64,000 nt of DNA, taken from the NCBI GenBank assembly GCA_009493725.1, contig VOGB01000003.1, forward strand, positions 62,001 through 126,000, written 5' to 3'. This document shows positions 50,089 to 59,274 of the stretch, piece after piece (the stretch's first letter is position 1; the number at the start of each line of letters is the position of its first letter). The notes beneath the pieces were generated by a model, which was not told the origin of the DNA, ran no database searches, and was given only the letters and a program-made list of their open reading frames with translations. The position numbers and the translations under genes were made by a program. This stretch comes from Pseudoramibacter fermentans. Lineage in GTDB: Bacteria; Bacillota; Clostridia; Eubacteriales; Eubacteriaceae.

Positions 50089-51357
50089 ATGAATCACGAG
50101 GCTATAAAACAGGTGATATATGAGCAGCATGCGATTATACGCAGCGCTGTGATCAACGAGCGCGCGTACACGTTCGAGCCGAATGCCAATTATATTCTCA
50201 CTGGACTGCGCCGTTCGGGCAAGTCTACACTGCTTTTTTCCATTGTGCAAAAGCTTATTGCGGATGGTGCAGATTGGAATCAGATCGTCTATGTCAACTT
50301 TGAGGATGAGCGTTTGGTAGAATTTGAGCTGGCGGATTTTTCTGACCTGGTCGAAGTGTCCAGTGAGTTAAGCGATAAGACACCTTATTTTTTCTTGGAC
50401 GAGGTGCAGTGTGTCGATGGCTGGGAGCGTTTTGCTAGAAGGATGGCGGATGCAAAGGAACACGTTTATATCACGGGCAGCAATTCGAAAATGTTGAGCT
50501 CTGAGATGGAAGCGCGCTTGGGCGGACGCTATTTATCAAAAGTGATTATGCCCTATAACTTTAAAGAATACCTTACAGCAAGACAGATTCCGTACAACGA
50601 TGAGGCATTGTATACTTCAAAGGGAATTGGAAGATTGAAGAAGGCCTCTGAGGAACTGATGCATGATGGTGGTTTTCCTGAATCTCTTGATTTTATTGAC
50701 AAAAGAGTGTACGTCGAAAATGTTTATCAGAAGGTATTGCTTGGCGATATTGCGCTTAGGAACGACATTCGGAAAGTTACCGGTCTTCGCATTCTTATGA
50801 AAAAAATTGCTGAAACTATCTGTAGCGAAATATCTTATTCGAAGCTTTACCGCGTGGTCAATGGAATAGGTGTCAAAATCAGCAAGGATTCTATTATTTC
50901 CTACATCGAATATGCAAAGCAGGCGTATTTACTTTTTTCATTGGAAAATTATTTTGCAAAGTTTACTGAGAGAGAAAGTACACCCAAGTATTATTTTGAG
51001 GATAATGGGCTGTTGAATCTTTTTCTAATTAATAAAGATACAGCGCTCCTGGAAAATATTGTGGCGGCAGCCTTAAAACGGTCATGCAGAGAAGAATTTT
51101 ATTATCTGAAATCTGAGAAGACAAGCATTGATATTGATTTTTATGTGCCGGAAGAGGCCACCGCTATTCAAGTGGCATACAGTATTTTAGATACTGCAGC
51201 GTACGACAGGGAGGTTAACAATCTTCTGAAACTCGCAGATTCTTTTCCTGAAGCGAAGCGCTTATGTATCGTTACACTTGACGAAGAAAAAATGATTCAA
51301 CATCATGGCGTGAAGATTGAAGTGATACCATTGTACCGTTTCTTGCTTGAACGATAA
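50089..51357 (+). CDS. AAA/DUF4143-family ATPase
   Basis: This is a 422-residue P-loop protein. The Walker A is TGLRRSGKST (about 35-44), the Walker B YFFLDEVQ, and the sensor ITGSNSKML leads into RLGGRY, typical of the AAA_14/DUF4143 group. The C-terminal DUF4143 part carries a nuclease-like fold. The function is unknown; the group is abundant on mobile elements. The codon use is AT-rich compared with rlmD and ftsH, so the gene was probably acquired. The start MNHEAIK follows GGAGGG. The duplicated end of rlmD starts 5 bases after its stop. Confidence 0.85.
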   Translation: MNHEAIKQVIYEQHAIIRSAVINERAYTFEPNANYILTGLRRSGKSTLLFSIVQKLIADGADWNQIVYVNFEDERLVEFELADFSDLVEVSSELSDKTPYFFLDEVQCVDGWERFARRMADAKEHVYITGSNSKMLSSEMEARLGGRYLSKVIMPYNFKEYLTARQIPYNDEALYTSKGIGRLKKASEELMHDGGFPESLDFIDKRVYVENVYQKVLLGDIALRNDIRKVTGLRILMKKIAETICSEISYSKLYRVVNGIGVKISKDSIISYIEYAKQAYLLFSLENYFAKFTERESTPKYYFEDNGLLNLFLINKDTALLENIVAAALKRSCREEFYYLKSEKTSIDIDFYVPEEATAIQVAYSILDTAAYDREVNNLLKLADSFPEAKRLCIVTLDEEKMIQHHGVKIEVIPLYRFLLER

Positions 51358-51361
51358 GGAT

Positions 51362-51456
51362 GCGCCGGGTACACCGTCGAGACCGTGCAGTGCGTCGATA
51401 TGTTCCCGCAGACGCCGCACGTGGAGACGGTGGCTTTACTAACGAGAGCGAATTGA
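51362..51456 (+). pseudogene. Second, diverged copy of the rlmD 3' end
   Basis: A frame fragment reads AGYTVETVQCVDMFPQTPHV and ends ETVALLTRAN before a stop. The first 72 bases match 49826-49897 with six differences, all at third codon positions, so the protein sequence is identical over 23 residues. After that the two copies diverge. It has no start. It is the leftover tail of another rlmD allele or paralogue. Confidence 0.85.
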
Positions 51457-51528
51457 ACAAAATATTCTGGTGCTGTGAAACAGATTGAAAACAGATATGA
51501 AGCAGCGCTAAAGACATGGAGTGGTTAG

Positions 51529-52596
51529 ATGGAAAAATTAGATCTCTTATCATATACCAAAACCGATGATCTGCTGAAAGATTCCAGACAAATTATTGAT
51601 GCAGCTCAAAAGAGAGCATATCAGGCTGTCAACGTTCTTTTGGTAGAACGTAACTGGCTGCTTGGAAAGAGAATTTCTGAAGAGTTTATGACTGGTGATG
51701 GGCAGGAGCGATATGGAAAACAGATTGTCGCGGACTTGTCAAAGGAGCTGACAAAACTATATGGAAAGGGTTTTGATCGTGGATCAATCTATAGATATAT
51801 CCGTTTCTTCGAGATGTATCCAGAGATTGTTGCCACAGCGTGGCAACAATCTCGTATTCTCTCCTGGAGCCATTACCGTATTCTCCTTCAGGTAGATGAT
51901 TCAGATGCCCGCGAATGGTATGAAAAAGAAGCGGTCGAACAAAATTGGTCAGTGAGAACGCTGCAGCGTAATGTATCATCTCAGTATTACTATCGCATGT
52001 TGAAAACACAGGTGCCTGATCAGGTAGAGAAGGAGATGAAAGAACTGACCAGCCAATGCCAGAATAAGCTGGAATTCATAAAGAATCCGGTGATTGCCGA
52101 GTTCTTGGGAATGCAGGAGGATACTTCATATCTGGAGTCTGATCTTGAGCAGTGTATCATAGACAACTTGCAGAAATTCCTGATGGAACTTGGAAAAGGA
52201 TATGCTTTTGTAGCAAGACAGCAGCATATCCAGACGGAAAAGGAAGATTACTATATCGATCTTGTTTTCTATAATTATATTCTGAAATGTTTTGTCTTGA
52301 TCGACCTGAAAACACAGAAGATTACGCATCAGGATGTCGGACAGATGGATATGTATGTTCGTATGTATGATGAACTGAAAAAACAGCCGGATGATAATCC
52401 AACGCTCGGAATTGTGCTCTGTGCGGATACAGACGAAGATATTGCAAAATATTCTGTGCTGCATGGCAGTGAGCAGCTGTTCGCAACAAAATATAAACTT
52501 TACCTTCCGAGTGAAGAAGAACTGAAGGCTGAGATTCAGACACAGAAGGAACTATTTGAACTGCAGCAAGATGAACATTCTGAACGGAAAGAATAA
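51529..52596 (+). CDS. DUF1016/YhcG PD-(D/E)XK nuclease-like protein
   Basis: This is a 355-residue protein of the YhcG/DUF1016 family. The N-terminal DUF1016 part (about 15-170) has RGSIYRYIRFFEMYPEIV and SWSHYRILLQV. The C-terminal nuclease part (about 180-345) has the acidic/lysine elements YYIDLVFYN and VLIDLKTQ. Such proteins are linked to mobile elements and defence islands but the biochemical role is open. The gene is AT-rich. It has no strong ribosome-binding site (GTGGTTAG). It lies 72 bases after the rlmD remnant. Confidence 0.88.
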   Translation: MEKLDLLSYTKTDDLLKDSRQIIDAAQKRAYQAVNVLLVERNWLLGKRISEEFMTGDGQERYGKQIVADLSKELTKLYGKGFDRGSIYRYIRFFEMYPEIVATAWQQSRILSWSHYRILLQVDDSDAREWYEKEAVEQNWSVRTLQRNVSSQYYYRMLKTQVPDQVEKEMKELTSQCQNKLEFIKNPVIAEFLGMQEDTSYLESDLEQCIIDNLQKFLMELGKGYAFVARQQHIQTEKEDYYIDLVFYNYILKCFVLIDLKTQKITHQDVGQMDMYVRMYDELKKQPDDNPTLGIVLCADTDEDIAKYSVLHGSEQLFATKYKLYLPSEEELKAEIQTQKELFELQQDEHSERKE

Positions 52597-52627
52597 GGCA
52601 AATCGGAATTTGACGAGGATTTGACGT

Positions 52628-52957
52628 ATGGTGGTTATGAATGAATTTTGCATTCTATTTGATTTGGCAATGGCCGTTATTTTCTTTTTGATTGGATTAT
52701 ATTTTTATAAATCTGACGGAAAAGCAGCAAATCTGCTCACGGGCTATAATATGAAATCCATTGAAGAGCGTAAGAAATATGATGAAAAGGAAATGTGTAA
52801 AGATTATGGCAAAAGAATGATGCTGTGGGCAATTCCTTTTTTGGCTGGAGCTGTCATTGATATTGGCTTTCCCGGCAAGGGAATGCTGATTGCATGGGTA
52901 ATTTGGGCTGTGATGTTTGTTTTGCTTCTGATAGAAAGACATAAGAGAGAAGGATAG
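52628..52957 (+). CDS. DUF3784 membrane protein
   Basis: This is a 109-residue protein with three hydrophobic helices (about 8-26, 65-81, 84-102) and the DUF3784 pattern LLTGYNMKSIEERKKYDEK between the first and second. The family is small membrane proteins of unknown function. The gene may begin at the second methionine (MNEF) nine bases in. The AT-rich composition agrees with the accessory segment. The left arm of a split terminator lies 32 bases after the stop. Confidence 0.75.
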   Translation: MVVMNEFCILFDLAMAVIFFLIGLYFYKSDGKAANLLTGYNMKSIEERKKYDEKEMCKDYGKRMMLWAIPFLAGAVIDIGFPGKGMLIAWVIWAVMFVLLLIERHKREG

Positions 52958-53065
52958 ATCAGGAAATTCCAGTTTACAAATTAGAGAAAGAGCAGGTGCT
53001 CCCGTTATGATATGCTACCCCTAAGTAGGACAGTAAAATATAAAAACCTACTTGGGGGTATTTCT

Positions 53066-54635
53066 ATGTCACGAAAAAGCAAGATTGATCCGGCCGTAAA
53101 AGTATCGGTAGTTGAAAGTTATCTGCGGGTTAAATAGGCTGTGGTGAAGCGCAAGACAAGCCGGACCTAAAAAGCTATGCACCTTTTAAAGACTGGGTCA
53201 TATTTACAAAAACGAAGGTCCTAGTGGACTGTTGAACAAATCGAGCAACAAGTATTATTCGAAAGAGCTGAAACTGGCCGCTGTTAATGCCTATCTTTGC
53301 GGAGAAGGCTCCTTAATAGAAATAGCTTTTCGTTTGGCTTAAGTCAGAAACTCAACTACGTAAAGGATAAAGCGTATAATCCTCATGGAGATATTCAATC
53401 ACGCACAAGCGAGGTGGAAGCTACAGTGAAAAGCTAGAAAAACAACGCCGGAAGAACGCCTTGAAATCGTAAAGGATTGCCTTGCTAGTGATAAGAATTA
53501 TGTGCATGGCACTAAAATTAATGTTCCTATCAGCAGGTACGTAACTGGGTGCTGCGTTATGAGAAGATGGGATCTGCCGGTTTGGAAGATCGGCGTGGCC
53601 ATCGCGCCGGTACGCAACCTTCTAGGACCCCTGAAGGAATTGCGGAACAAGATTGCAGAACTAGAACCAAAAACCGAAATCTTCAAATGGAGAATGATCT
53701 GTTAAAAAAGTCAGAGAGTTAGAGAAGAAAGATCGCTCTCTCTGACTCGACATTTGTACAAATATCAGGCGATCAAGGAACTGTCTGAAGAAAAGCACTA
53801 TCCCGTAAAGACTCTGTTCATATTTAAACCTTTCACGCAGCGCTACTATCGCTGGTTGAATCATCCTGTCAGTTTTAGTGAGAATAATACAAGAAGATTG
53901 CCGAAAAGATCAAGTACATCCATGAGCAACACCCGGACATGGGATATCGACGAATCAGAGACGAACTGGACAAAAATCACGGTATCGCTGTCAATGATAA
54001 ACGAATCCTGAGGATCTGCCGCAGCGAAAAGATCCAGTCTACAATCAAATGGAAACCGAAGAGCTGTACTAAAAACAGCCCGGATCTGCTCACATTGCTA
54101 AAAATTATCTTAACCGAACTTTCACCAGATGCAACCTGAGAAAATGGCTGACAGATGTGACAGAGTTCAAATATATCCATCGGTGTAGAAGTCCACAAGA
54201 TATATTTAAGTGCTATTCTAGATCTGTATGACCGTAGATCGTGGCTATAAAATCAGTGAACATAATGATAATCAGCTTGTAATGAATACTTTTGATGAAG
54301 CTGTGACTCTTGAACCAGATGCGCATCCGTTATTTCACAGTGACAGAGGCTGTCAATATACGAGTAGACATTTTCTTTAAAGCTTAGAAACATCATATGA
54401 ACAGAGCATGTCCAGAGTGGCCCATTGTATTGATAATGCCCTATGAAGGCTTCTGGGGAATCCTAAAACGAGAAATGTATTATGTAAAACACTTTACTTC
54501 AAAAGCGAATCTGTCAAACGCAATAGAATCATATATCAACTACTACAACAAAGAACGCATACAGAGGAAACTCCAATTATACAACCTGCTATGACACCTG
54601 AGGAATATCATGAAAACTTCTATGCTGCAGCATAA
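53066..54635 (+). pseudogene. IS3-family transposase remnant
   Basis: Pieces of both parts of an IS3 transposase can be followed through several frameshifts and stops. First comes a helix-turn-helix orfA (MSRKSKIDPAVKVSVVESYL, then LNKSSNKYYSKELKLAAVNA). Next comes orfB with an HTH_21 region (GYRRIRDELDKNHGIAV) and the catalytic DDE residues: WLTDVTEF, HSDRGCQYTS and EGFWGILKREMYY. It ends TPEEYHENFYAAA. At least five frame changes are needed, so the element is immobile unless helped. The last 65-codon piece starts at 54397. Confidence 0.88.
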
Positions 54636-54640
54636 GAATA

Positions 54641-54666
54641 CCGCCAGTCGATTGTTCGACTGGCGG
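54641..54666 (+). terminator. Hairpin at the end of the IS
   Basis: The perfect arms CCGCCAGTCG and CGACTGGCGG enclose ATTGTT, six bases after the transposase stop; only a weak T-tract follows. Confidence 0.5.
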
Positions 54667-54860
54667 TACAAAAATTGTTAATTATTCAGTGTCCTCTTGA
54701 CGGGTAGCACACCATTAAGCGGCGCACCTGCTCTGCTTTAGATATAATATAACTGTATTTACAAATTAGTTTATTATATTATATAGGTTAAATATAAGGG
54801 AGTTCGATTTTATGGCTGAACATCTAATTGGGGATTTGTACGAATAAAGCGGAGGCTTAT

Positions 54861-55223
54861 ATGGAAACAAAAGTAATAGAAAAGAACGGCGTATCGACTG
54901 CTGTGGTTTGGAGTGACGTGGTGCTGATCAAAGATACGCAATCGGCGCTGGACTTGATGATGACGATCAAATACGAGACGGACTGCACGAACATCGCGCT
55001 GAATAAAGAGGCCATCGTGAATGATTTCTTCGTGCTCAGCACCGGCATGGCTGGAGAAATTCTGCAAAAGTTTATGAATTACGGCATCCGTTTTGCCATT
55101 TACGGGGATTTCTCAGGGTATACCAGCAAGGCGCTGCACGATTTCATCTACGAAAGCAACAACGGACACGATTTCTGCTTTGTGGCAGCGGAGGATGAAG
55201 CGGTAGATTGGCTGTGCCGATAA
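54861..55223 (+). CDS. DUF4180 domain protein
   Basis: This is a 120-residue protein. The family pattern is clear in SALDLMMTIKYETDCTNIAL, DFFVLSTGMAGEILQKF and FSGYTSKALHDFIYESN. DUF4180 has no known activity; it is often found near MerR-type regulators or alone. The start METKVIE follows GGAGGC. It lies 80 bases before the aldolase gene. Confidence 0.85.
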   Translation: METKVIEKNGVSTAVVWSDVVLIKDTQSALDLMMTIKYETDCTNIALNKEAIVNDFFVLSTGMAGEILQKFMNYGIRFAIYGDFSGYTSKALHDFIYESNNGHDFCFVAAEDEAVDWLCR

Positions 55224-55305
55224 GGCCAGCTTGAGAAGGGCGGTGCCGTTTGCCTGATGGATCAACCTCATATACAATATTATTAAAAACAAGAAGGGGT
55301 GCAGC

Positions 55306-56349
55306 ATGACTGATACAAACGAAAAACTGAATTTCTCGTGTGACTATCTGGAAGGGGCGCATGAAAGAATCTTGAAGCGTTTATCCGAAACCAATCTCCA
55401 GAAAATGGATGGGTACGGTTATGACCCTTGTTCGGAAAGTGCCAGAGCGCGGATCCGCGAGGCGTGCAGCTGTCCGAAGGCGGAAGTGCAGTTTTTAATC
55501 GGCGGTACACAGGCCAACGCGGTGATGATTGACGCCATGCTGCAAAGCTATCAGGGTGTCATCTCAGCGAGCAGCGGCCACGTCAATGTGCACGAAGCCG
55601 GCGCGATCGAGGCTGGAGGCCACAAAGTCCTCGCCCTTCCCCAGCACAATGGAAAAATTGCGGTCTCTGATCTCGAACGTTACCTGACAGATTTCGAACA
55701 GGACAGCAACCGGGACCACATGGTCATGCCCGGGATGGTGTACCTGTCGCAGCCGACGGAATACGGGACGCTGTACACACTGCAGGAGCTGGAAGCTATT
55801 CACGATTTATGCCACAGCCATCAGGTGAAGCTTTACGTGGACGGCGCGCGTCTGGCTTACGCGCTGGCGAGCCCGGCCAATGACGTCACCCTCCTCGACC
55901 TCGCCAGACTCTGCGACGCGTTTTACATCGGCGGCACAAAATGCGGAGCGTTGATCGGCGAAGCGGTGGTGGTGCCGGAACCGGACACCATCCCCCATCT
56001 GTTTACAATCATTAAACAGCACGGCGCCCTTCTGGCCAAAGGCAGGCTGACGGGGATCCAGTTTGACGAACTCTTTCGAGATGGCCTGTACTTCACGATC
56101 GGCAAATCGGCCGTAGACTACGCGGGGCAGATCCAGAAGGCGCTGACTGAAAAAGGATACCGGCTGCTGTTTGAATCCCCGACCAACCAGGTGTATTTAA
56201 TCGTGCCGGACGACAAGCTGCCGGCACTGGGAGAGGCAGTCGTCTATTCCTTCTGGGAAAAATACGACGAGGCCCACACGGTCATCCGGCTGTCCACAAG
56301 CTGGGCCAGTACGCAGGAAGAGGTCGAGCGTTTGATTTCAATTTTGTAA
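55306..56349 (+). CDS. Low-specificity L-threonine aldolase-like enzyme
   Basis: This is a 347-residue fold-type I PLP enzyme of the beta-eliminating lyase family, cleaving threonine or allo-threonine to glycine and acetaldehyde. The N terminus has FSCDYLEGAHERIL and the PLP lysine lies in FYIGGTKCGAL (about Lys211). VDGARLAYAL holds the aspartate that pairs with the pyridine nitrogen. Codon use is host-like. A terminator follows 25 bases after the stop. Confidence 0.9.
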   Translation: MTDTNEKLNFSCDYLEGAHERILKRLSETNLQKMDGYGYDPCSESARARIREACSCPKAEVQFLIGGTQANAVMIDAMLQSYQGVISASSGHVNVHEAGAIEAGGHKVLALPQHNGKIAVSDLERYLTDFEQDSNRDHMVMPGMVYLSQPTEYGTLYTLQELEAIHDLCHSHQVKLYVDGARLAYALASPANDVTLLDLARLCDAFYIGGTKCGALIGEAVVVPEPDTIPHLFTIIKQHGALLAKGRLTGIQFDELFRDGLYFTIGKSAVDYAGQIQKALTEKGYRLLFESPTNQVYLIVPDDKLPALGEAVVYSFWEKYDEAHTVIRLSTSWASTQEEVERLISIL

Positions 56350-56374
56350 AATTAAAGCGATTCGTAGTGGAGCC

Positions 56375-56414
56375 GAGCAGATGCGCCCGTCAGCGGCGCA
56401 CCTGCTCGTTTTTT
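56375..56414 (+). terminator. Terminator after the aldolase
   Basis: The arms GAGCAGATGCGCC and GGCGCACCTGCTC, with one A-C mismatch, are followed by GTTTTTTAT. The right arm sequence is shared with the split stem at 54720-54733. Confidence 0.85.
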
Positions 56415-56534
56415 ATTTCTATTCATCTTGACTGCCACATCGTACTTAGAAGAGAAATGTAAAGGATAATATGATATACTTAATATAATCAACAAGCGGT
56501 GTGACACGTTTGCAGACGACTGGAGGATAATACG

Positions 56535-57239
56535 GTGGCGCATTTTATTGAATTCAAAGACGTGACGAAGATCTACGGCACAGGTGAAGCGGAGGTCCGG
56601 GCGCTGGACGGCATCCGCTTCTACGTGGATGAAGGCGAATTCTGCGTCCTGCTCGGCTCTTCCGGTGCCGGGAAGACGACGCTTTTGAATATGCTCGGCG
56701 GGATGGATCGGGTGACCTCCGGCGAGATCTGGTTTGACGGGCGGGAGGTTTCGGCTTTTTCGAAGAAACAGCTCGTCACCTACCGCAGGAAGGACGTGGG
56801 CTTCGTGTTTCAGTTTTACAATCTGATCCCGAATCTCACGGCGCTGGAAAATGTGGAGATCGCCGCGATGCTCTGTGAGCATCCCATCCCCGCGGCGGAG
56901 GCGCTGGACATGGTCGGTCTGTCCCACCGGCAGCATCATTTCCCGGCACAGCTTTCCGGCGGCGAACAGCAGCGCGTGGCGATCGCCCGAGCGCTGGCGA
57001 AGAACCCGCGGATGCTGCTCTGCGACGAGCCCACCGGCGCGCTGGATTACGCGACGGGCAAGGCGGTGCTCAAGATCCTTTACGAGCTGGGGAGAGAGCG
57101 GGGTACGACGGTGCTGATGATCACCCACAACCAGGCGATTGCGCCGATGGCAGACCGGATTCTCAAAATACGCAGCGGCCGAATCGAGTCCAACGCGCTG
57201 AATCCGGACAGGCAGCCGGTGGACGCTATCACGTGGTAG
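56535..57239 (+). CDS. ABC transporter ATPase (MacB/LolD-type)
   Basis: This is a 234-residue ATPase with Walker A GSSGAGKTT (about 40-48), the Q-loop VFQFYNL, the signature LSGGEQQRVAI, Walker B LLCDEPTGALD and the H-loop MITHN. The type belongs to exporters with FtsX-like permeases, for lipoproteins or antimicrobial peptides. The start codon is GTG, after TGGAGGATAATACG. The permease follows 40 bases later. Confidence 0.92.
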   Translation: MAHFIEFKDVTKIYGTGEAEVRALDGIRFYVDEGEFCVLLGSSGAGKTTLLNMLGGMDRVTSGEIWFDGREVSAFSKKQLVTYRRKDVGFVFQFYNLIPNLTALENVEIAAMLCEHPIPAAEALDMVGLSHRQHHFPAQLSGGEQQRVAIARALAKNPRMLLCDEPTGALDYATGKAVLKILYELGRERGTTVLMITHNQAIAPMADRILKIRSGRIESNALNPDRQPVDAITW

Positions 57240-57279
57240 GCACGGACAGCGGTTTGAACAATTTTGGAAGGAAATGGGC

Positions 57280-59268
57280 ATGAAGAATACGGCGGTCCGA
57301 TTAGCGGCGAGAAGTGTGCGCACCTCGAAGGGACGCTGGCTGGCGCTCTTTCTGATCGTGATGCTCAGCGTCGGCTTTTTTGCCGGGCTCAAGGTGTGCC
57401 GCGGCCAGATGTGGATGGCCTGTCAGCAGTATCTAAAGGCTCAAAATTTTTACGATTACCGGCTGTACACCTCCCTCGGCTTCACGGACGACGCAATCGA
57501 CGCGCTGCGGGATCGGATGCGGTCAAAGGGGGTCGGCGTGCAGAGCCTCGAGGGCGTGAAGTCTACAGACGCCACGGGCGCGTACAAGGACGGAAAGGGC
57601 GCCGCGCAGAGCGGCGTGTTTCTGCTGATGTCGATGCCCAAAAAGGTCAATCAGCCGTCGCTGGTGGCCGGGCGGATGCCGAGGTCGGACGACGAATGCG
57701 TGGTCGACGACCGCGCTGCCGGAAGCAGCATCGTCGGCCGCACCATTACCTTTTCAGACGGCAGCGGAGACGCCGTATCGGGCCTTAAAAATAGAACGTA
57801 TACCGTTGTCGGCACGGTGAACTCGCCGCTGTACCTCAATGACGATCGCGGCTCTTCCGAGCTTGGCAGCGGCAAGCGGACGGGCTTCGTCTATCTGCCG
57901 AAAGCTGATTTTACGTCTCCGCGTTACACCGAGGTCGACGTGACATTGAAGCGCACGGAGAACCAGGCGGTTTACAGCGACGCGTATGTGAATACGGTGA
58001 AGGCGAAAAAGAACAAAATCAAGGCGGCGCTGGCCTCGGCAGCTGCTGACGATTACGAGGGGCTGCTGCAAAACATGATGAAGCAGGCGCCGATAACGCG
58101 GGACGCGGCTGTGGCGGTGGCTGTAAATCAAGGCATCGACGCGCCGTCGACCACTGTGCTGACCCGCGCGGAAAACAACGGGTACGCCAGCTTTAAAAAC
58201 GACACGTCCATCATCGACGGCATCGCCAACGTCTTTCCGGTGTTCTTCATTTTGATCGCGCTGCTCGTCTGCGTCACCACGATGACGCGTATGGTCGAAG
58301 AGGAGCGGACGCAGATCGGCACCCTGAAGGCGCTGGGCTGCTCGGATTTTTCCATCACGATGAAATACATGATCTACGCCGGCAGTGCAGCCCTGCTCGG
58401 TTGGGCCGTTGGCTTTTTCGGCGGGACCTGGGGACTGCCGAAAATTTTCTGGTGGGCCTACCGCACGCTCTACGATTTTGCGCCGATTCCCTACGTGTTC
58501 AGCCTGCCGATGGCGCTGCTCACCCTCGGGGCGTCGCTGGCGGCGGTGGTCTTGAGCATTTGGATTTCCTGCAGAGGCGAGCTCCTCAGCGCGCCGGCCG
58601 TGCTGATTCGGCCGAAGGCCGCGAAGCCCGGCAAACGCATCTGGATCGAAAAAATCCGTCCGCTGTGGCGGCGCCTTCCGTTCCTGCGCAAGGTGACGCT
58701 GCGCAACATGTTCCGCTACAAGACGCGGATGATCATGATGCTGATCGGCGTCGGCTCCTGCACGCCGAACAAGGCGCTGCTGGAGCGGATCAACGGGACG
58801 GACGGCGTCACGGGCGTGACCAATCTGGCGGACACGCGGGCGGACGTCAGCAGCTCCGTGTCCTGCCTGAATTACATCATCTGGCTTTTGGTGCTGTTCT
58901 CGGGCGCGCTGTCGTTTATCGTGATCTTCAATCTGACCAATATCAATCTGGCGGAAAGAAGCCGAGAGATCGCGACGGTCGAGGTCCTCGGCTTTTACCC
59001 GAAGGAGACGCGGGCCTACGCGCTGTGGGAAAATCTGGTCATTTCCATTTTGGCCGGCTTCATCGGCCTGCCCGGCGGATGGCTGTTCACCCGCTTTGTG
59101 CTCAGCCGGGTCCTGTTGGACAATATGACGTTCCCGTTTATCATTCACGGGATCAGCTACCTGCTCGCATTGATCTGCACGGTGATTTTTGCGGCGGTCG
59201 TCAACCTGTTTATGGGGCGCGCCATCGGACGCATCGACATGTCGGAATCCCTCAAGGCGGTTGAGTGA
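57280..59268 (+). CDS. FtsX-like ABC permease, apparently internally shortened
   Basis: This is a 662-residue permease. Helix 1 (about 15-35) is followed by a large extracytoplasmic domain and three helices (about 325-345, 365-395, 405-430). A second MacB/FtsX half begins RNMFRYKTRMIMMLIGVG and ends with three helices and RIDMSESLKAVE. In related proteins a helix and a second external domain follow MMLIGVG; here LIGVGSCTPNKALLERING joins directly to DGVTGVTNLADTR at about residue 490, as if an in-frame deletion had occurred. The start at MKNTAV is chosen because GGAAGGA is eight bases away. Function as in the ATPase. Confidence 0.85.
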   Translation: MKNTAVRLAARSVRTSKGRWLALFLIVMLSVGFFAGLKVCRGQMWMACQQYLKAQNFYDYRLYTSLGFTDDAIDALRDRMRSKGVGVQSLEGVKSTDATGAYKDGKGAAQSGVFLLMSMPKKVNQPSLVAGRMPRSDDECVVDDRAAGSSIVGRTITFSDGSGDAVSGLKNRTYTVVGTVNSPLYLNDDRGSSELGSGKRTGFVYLPKADFTSPRYTEVDVTLKRTENQAVYSDAYVNTVKAKKNKIKAALASAAADDYEGLLQNMMKQAPITRDAAVAVAVNQGIDAPSTTVLTRAENNGYASFKNDTSIIDGIANVFPVFFILIALLVCVTTMTRMVEEERTQIGTLKALGCSDFSITMKYMIYAGSAALLGWAVGFFGGTWGLPKIFWWAYRTLYDFAPIPYVFSLPMALLTLGASLAAVVLSIWISCRGELLSAPAVLIRPKAAKPGKRIWIEKIRPLWRRLPFLRKVTLRNMFRYKTRMIMMLIGVGSCTPNKALLERINGTDGVTGVTNLADTRADVSSSVSCLNYIIWLLVLFSGALSFIVIFNLTNINLAERSREIATVEVLGFYPKETRAYALWENLVISILAGFIGLPGGWLFTRFVLSRVLLDNMTFPFIIHGISYLLALICTVIFAAVVNLFMGRAIGRIDMSESLKAVE

Positions 59269-59274
59269 GGAAAA

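Larger units (their letters stand above)
53013..54709 (+). mobile_element. Decayed IS3-family insertion sequence
   Basis: The 1.7-kb element begins TGCTACCCCTAAGTAGGACA and ends, read inwards on the other strand, TGCTACCCGTCAAGAGGACA, imperfect terminal inverted repeats. It contains a broken IS3-type transposase. I see no convincing target-site duplication: the flanking bases are ata on the left and cac on the right. It splits a palindromic terminator whose arms lie on either side. Confidence 0.85.
52989..54734. repeat. Terminator stem split by the IS
   Basis: AGAGCAGGTGC (52989-52999) and GCACCTGCTCT (54724-54734) are perfect complements, with CCCGTTA and TTAAGC-like bases inside. Without the IS they form a hairpin like the intact one at 56375-56407. 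Confidence 0.7.

Noticed and set aside
53013..54709. Active insertion sequence with target duplication
   Set aside because: The transposase has several frameshifts and stops, and the flanking bases do not repeat.
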